In this document: in pieces, positions 10,843 through 12,757 of the stretch
Layout of the letters: each line of letters begins with the position of its first letter
Numbering within the stretch: the first letter of the stretch is position 1
Source: Caldilinea sp.
Lineage (GTDB): Bacteria; Chloroflexota; Anaerolineae; Caldilineales; Caldilineaceae
Assembly (NCBI GenBank): GCA_025055055.1
Contig: JANWYX010000437.1
Location: 1 to 12,757 of the forward strand
DNA: 12,757 nucleotides
Reading direction: 5' to 3'
Translations under genes and position numbers: made by a program
The notes under the pieces: model-generated
Database searches by the model: none
What the model was told of the DNA's origin: nothing
What the model saw: the letters and a program-made list of their open reading frames with translations, nothing else

Positions 10843-11526
10843 ATGAAGATCCTCTACGCCGGCGCCATAACGTTTCTGCACAGAGGGGGGTTCTGGTGGT
10901 CGGTGACGCTTGCCGGTCTGACGCCGCTTTTGTGGTTGCTCTGGCGCGCTGCGAGCGGTGGTCTCGGCGTCGATCCGGTCAACACGATCAACAACGTGAC
11001 CGGTCGCGCCGCCCTAATTACGCTCTTTCTCAGTCTTTCCTGCACGCCCTTGAGCGCAATTTTTGGGTTTCGCAGGGCGTTGACCGTCCGCAAGTCCTTA
11101 GGGCTAATGGCTTTTCTCTACGCCTCCTTGCACCTCTTGAATTTTGTAGGGTTGGATTATGGCCTGAACCTAAAACTGATCGTGCAGGACGCCCTCCTTA
11201 ATAAGCCGTACATCCTCGCCGGGGGCTTGGCGTTCTTGCTGCTGCTCCCTCTGGCCATCACTTCAACGCGAGGGTGGATGAAACGGTTGGGCAAGCGTTG
11301 GAAGCAGTTGCATCGGCTTGTCTATGTGGTGGGCGTGCTGGCGGTGCTGCATTTTTTCTGGCAGGCCAAAGTCGCCGAGCGTTGGGAGCCGATGGCTTAC
11401 GCCGTACTGCTGGCCCTCTTGCTGCTGGTGCGCATCCCCCAAATCCGACGGAAACTTTCCGTGCGCTCTCCGAAAGCCGTCAATATGGCGGCGCGAGCCG
11501 ATCGAACCTTGCAACAATTCGAGTAA
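10843..11526 (+). CDS. msrQ: Haem-binding membrane subunit MsrQ
   Basis: MsrQ is the integral membrane b-type haem protein that passes electrons from the quinone pool or a flavin reductase to MsrP. The 227-residue product has about six hydrophobic segments (roughly 20-35, 55-75, 86-104, 123-140, 157-175 and 185-197). It carries His97 (YASLHLLNF), His157 (QLHRLVYV) and His170 (LAVLHFFW). These have the same spacing as E. coli His91, His151 and His164, the residues linked to haem binding. Family features TGRAAL and SLSCTPL are also present. GGGGAG lies just before ATG, and the gene follows msrP after a short gap, so the two are very likely co-transcribed. The stop codon forms part of the terminator hairpin. 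Confidence 0.93.
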   Translation: MKILYAGAITFLHRGGFWWSVTLAGLTPLLWLLWRAASGGLGVDPVNTINNVTGRAALITLFLSLSCTPLSAIFGFRRALTVRKSLGLMAFLYASLHLLNFVGLDYGLNLKLIVQDALLNKPYILAGGLAFLLLLPLAITSTRGWMKRLGKRWKQLHRLVYVVGVLAVLHFFWQAKVAERWEPMAYAVLLALLLLVRIPQIRRKLSVRSPKAVNMAARADRTLQQFE

Positions 11527-11544
11527 GCCGCTCCGGCTTATTTT
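11524..11544 (+). terminator. Intrinsic terminator overlapping the msrQ stop codon
   Basis: TAAGCCG (11524-11530) and CGGCTTA (11534-11540) form a perfect 7-bp stem with a CTC loop, followed by TTTT. The first arm contains the msrQ stop codon. Read from the minus strand, AAAA precedes the stem and no T-run follows, so it mainly serves msrPQ, although it lies between two converging genes. Confidence 0.6.
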
Positions 11545-11571
11545 CGCTCACTGCGGACTCTGTTGATTTCC

Positions 11572-12043
<472 letters not shown>

Positions 12044-12179
12044 CTTCTTAACCTCTGACTTGTGGATGTTCTGCATTCCGGCGCGGCATCCAACTGCCAA
12101 CGCCTTCGTCTGCGTTGAAGACAAGGCGATGATCGCGCAGAGCAATGTGCGCCGACATTGCGTCATGCTGACCGTCGCG

Positions 12180-12200
12180 CTGACAATTGTATGTTGTCAG
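12180..12200. other. 7-bp inverted repeat between the phasin-like gene and comEA
   Basis: CTGACAA (12180-12186) and TTGTCAG (12194-12200) pair around TTGTATG. On the minus strand it follows the comEA stop codon by about 74 bases and precedes the phasin-like start by about 140. A TACAAT (-10-like, plus 12186-12191) lies inside it with a poor TTGCAC at -35 spacing. It may therefore be an operator or promoter for the phasin-like gene rather than a terminator; neither is strongly supported. Confidence 0.3.
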
Positions 12201-12273
12201 GATTCTGGTGCAATTCTGATTAGATGTTCGAGATGCGCAAAGAACAGTGAAACGGGAAGTTCTCGGAAGTAGG

Positions 12274-12757
12274 TTAGGGCTGTGATTGGACGGTCACCAG
12301 CGGACGTAGCCGGTTGACCGTGGCCGGCCCGATGCCGGGCACGCGCTCCAACTGATCGACCGTGGCGTAAGGCCGGTTGTCGATGATGGCCTGTGCTTTA
12401 CTGGGCCCGATGCCGGGAAGCGATTCCAGTTCGGCGCGTGTCGCCGTGTTGAGATCGATCAAGCCTTGCGAGGAAAGTTCGACGCCCACCGAACGCATTT
12501 GGGGGGTTGGCGTAGGCAGCAGGCCGGAGAGCCCAGCCGGCGCTCCGTGGCCGCTTGGCTCCCCCAAGGCCGGCACATGCACCTGAGCCGCGTCAAAGAG
12601 TCGCGCCGCCAGGTTGATGCGAGCAGGGTCGGCGTCCTCGCGCAATCCACCGGCCGCAGTGACGGCGTCCACAATGCGCGCTTCCGGAGGCAGCGTAAAG
12701 ACGCCGGGGGCCTCTACTGCACCGCTGACATAGACGGCGATCGGTCCCGGCGTCGGC
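12274..12757 (-). CDS. comEA: ComEA-like DNA-binding protein (SLBB plus helix-hairpin-helix), 5' end outside window
   Basis: ComEA proteins bind incoming double-stranded DNA on the outer membrane face during natural transformation. The visible C-terminal part is about 160 codons. An SLBB domain begins near the edge (IAVYVSGAVEAPGVFTLPP, then IVDAVTAAGG) and ends at AAQVHVPA. After a Pro/Gly-rich linker comes the helix-hairpin-helix pair (LIDLNTATRAELESLPGIG, then ERVPGIGPATVNRLRPL). The two PGIG hairpins are the DNA-backbone contacts. The reading frame stays open through the right edge, so the GTG at 12672 is internal. The N-terminal membrane anchor expected for ComEA should lie just outside the window. 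In many genomes comEC follows comEA, but here the next gene is the phasin-like one. Related HhH proteins of unknown role cannot be excluded. Confidence 0.85.
   Translation of the reverse strand, partial: PTPGPIAVYVSGAVEAPGVFTLPPEARIVDAVTAAGGLREDADPARINLAARLFDAAQVHVPALGEPSGHGAPAGLSGLLPTPTPQMRSVGVELSSQGLIDLNTATRAELESLPGIGPSKAQAIIDNRPYATVDQLERVPGIGPATVNRLRPLVTVQSQP

Noticed and set aside
12060..12272. Possible small Cys-containing protein of 70 codons between the phasin-like gene and comEA
   Set aside because: It has no Shine-Dalgarno, starts inside the phasin leader and shows no family resemblance. The region is better read as a promoter or leader.

Overview
The window most likely comes from a chromosome of a Chloroflexota-type bacterium, perhaps near Caldilinea or Anaerolineae. 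I infer this from the gene mix: a zinc-ribbon/cold-shock protein, a DUF2231 membrane protein, CrtI beside a large TspO-like protein, MsrPQ with a Tat/lipobox leader, and an SLBB-HhH ComEA. The DNA is moderately GC-rich. The taxonomy is a judgement from gene content, not a search result. I see no phage genes, insertion sequence or CRISPR array.

Layout, left to right. A tRNA-Cys runs off the left edge (minus strand), divergent from a small zinc-ribbon/cold-shock gene. Next come isocitrate lyase (aceA) and a universal stress protein, both plus strand and each followed by an inverted repeat. An aldo/keto reductase lies on the minus strand. It shares a 340-base divergent promoter region with a lipoprotein whose mature part is an internal duplication. 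A TspO-like membrane protein and the phytoene desaturase crtI follow on the plus strand and form a carotenoid-linked pair. A DUF2231 membrane protein converges on crtI.

The most unusual spot is around 9260-9270. The C-terminal third of a CopB-type copper P-type ATPase (minus strand) is joined head to head with the C-terminal catalytic end of a sensor histidine kinase (plus strand). Both genes have lost their 5' parts at the same place. The simplest reading is one deletion that removed the shared upstream region of two divergent genes, probably including a response regulator. Directly downstream of the kinase remnant lies an intact msrP-msrQ operon (periplasmic methionine sulfoxide reductase and its haem membrane partner). 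In E. coli the orthologous operon sits next to its two-component regulator HprRS (YedWV), so the kinase remnant may be the former regulator of msrPQ.

The right end has a terminator shared by msrQ and a converging phasin-like gene, then the 3' part of a ComEA-like DNA-uptake protein that runs off the right edge. Apart from the tspO-crtI and msrPQ pairs, the genes look like independent single-gene units. I found no clear candidate for an entirely new multi-gene system. The rearrangement scar, the duplicated lipoprotein and a few candidate operators are the points worth following.
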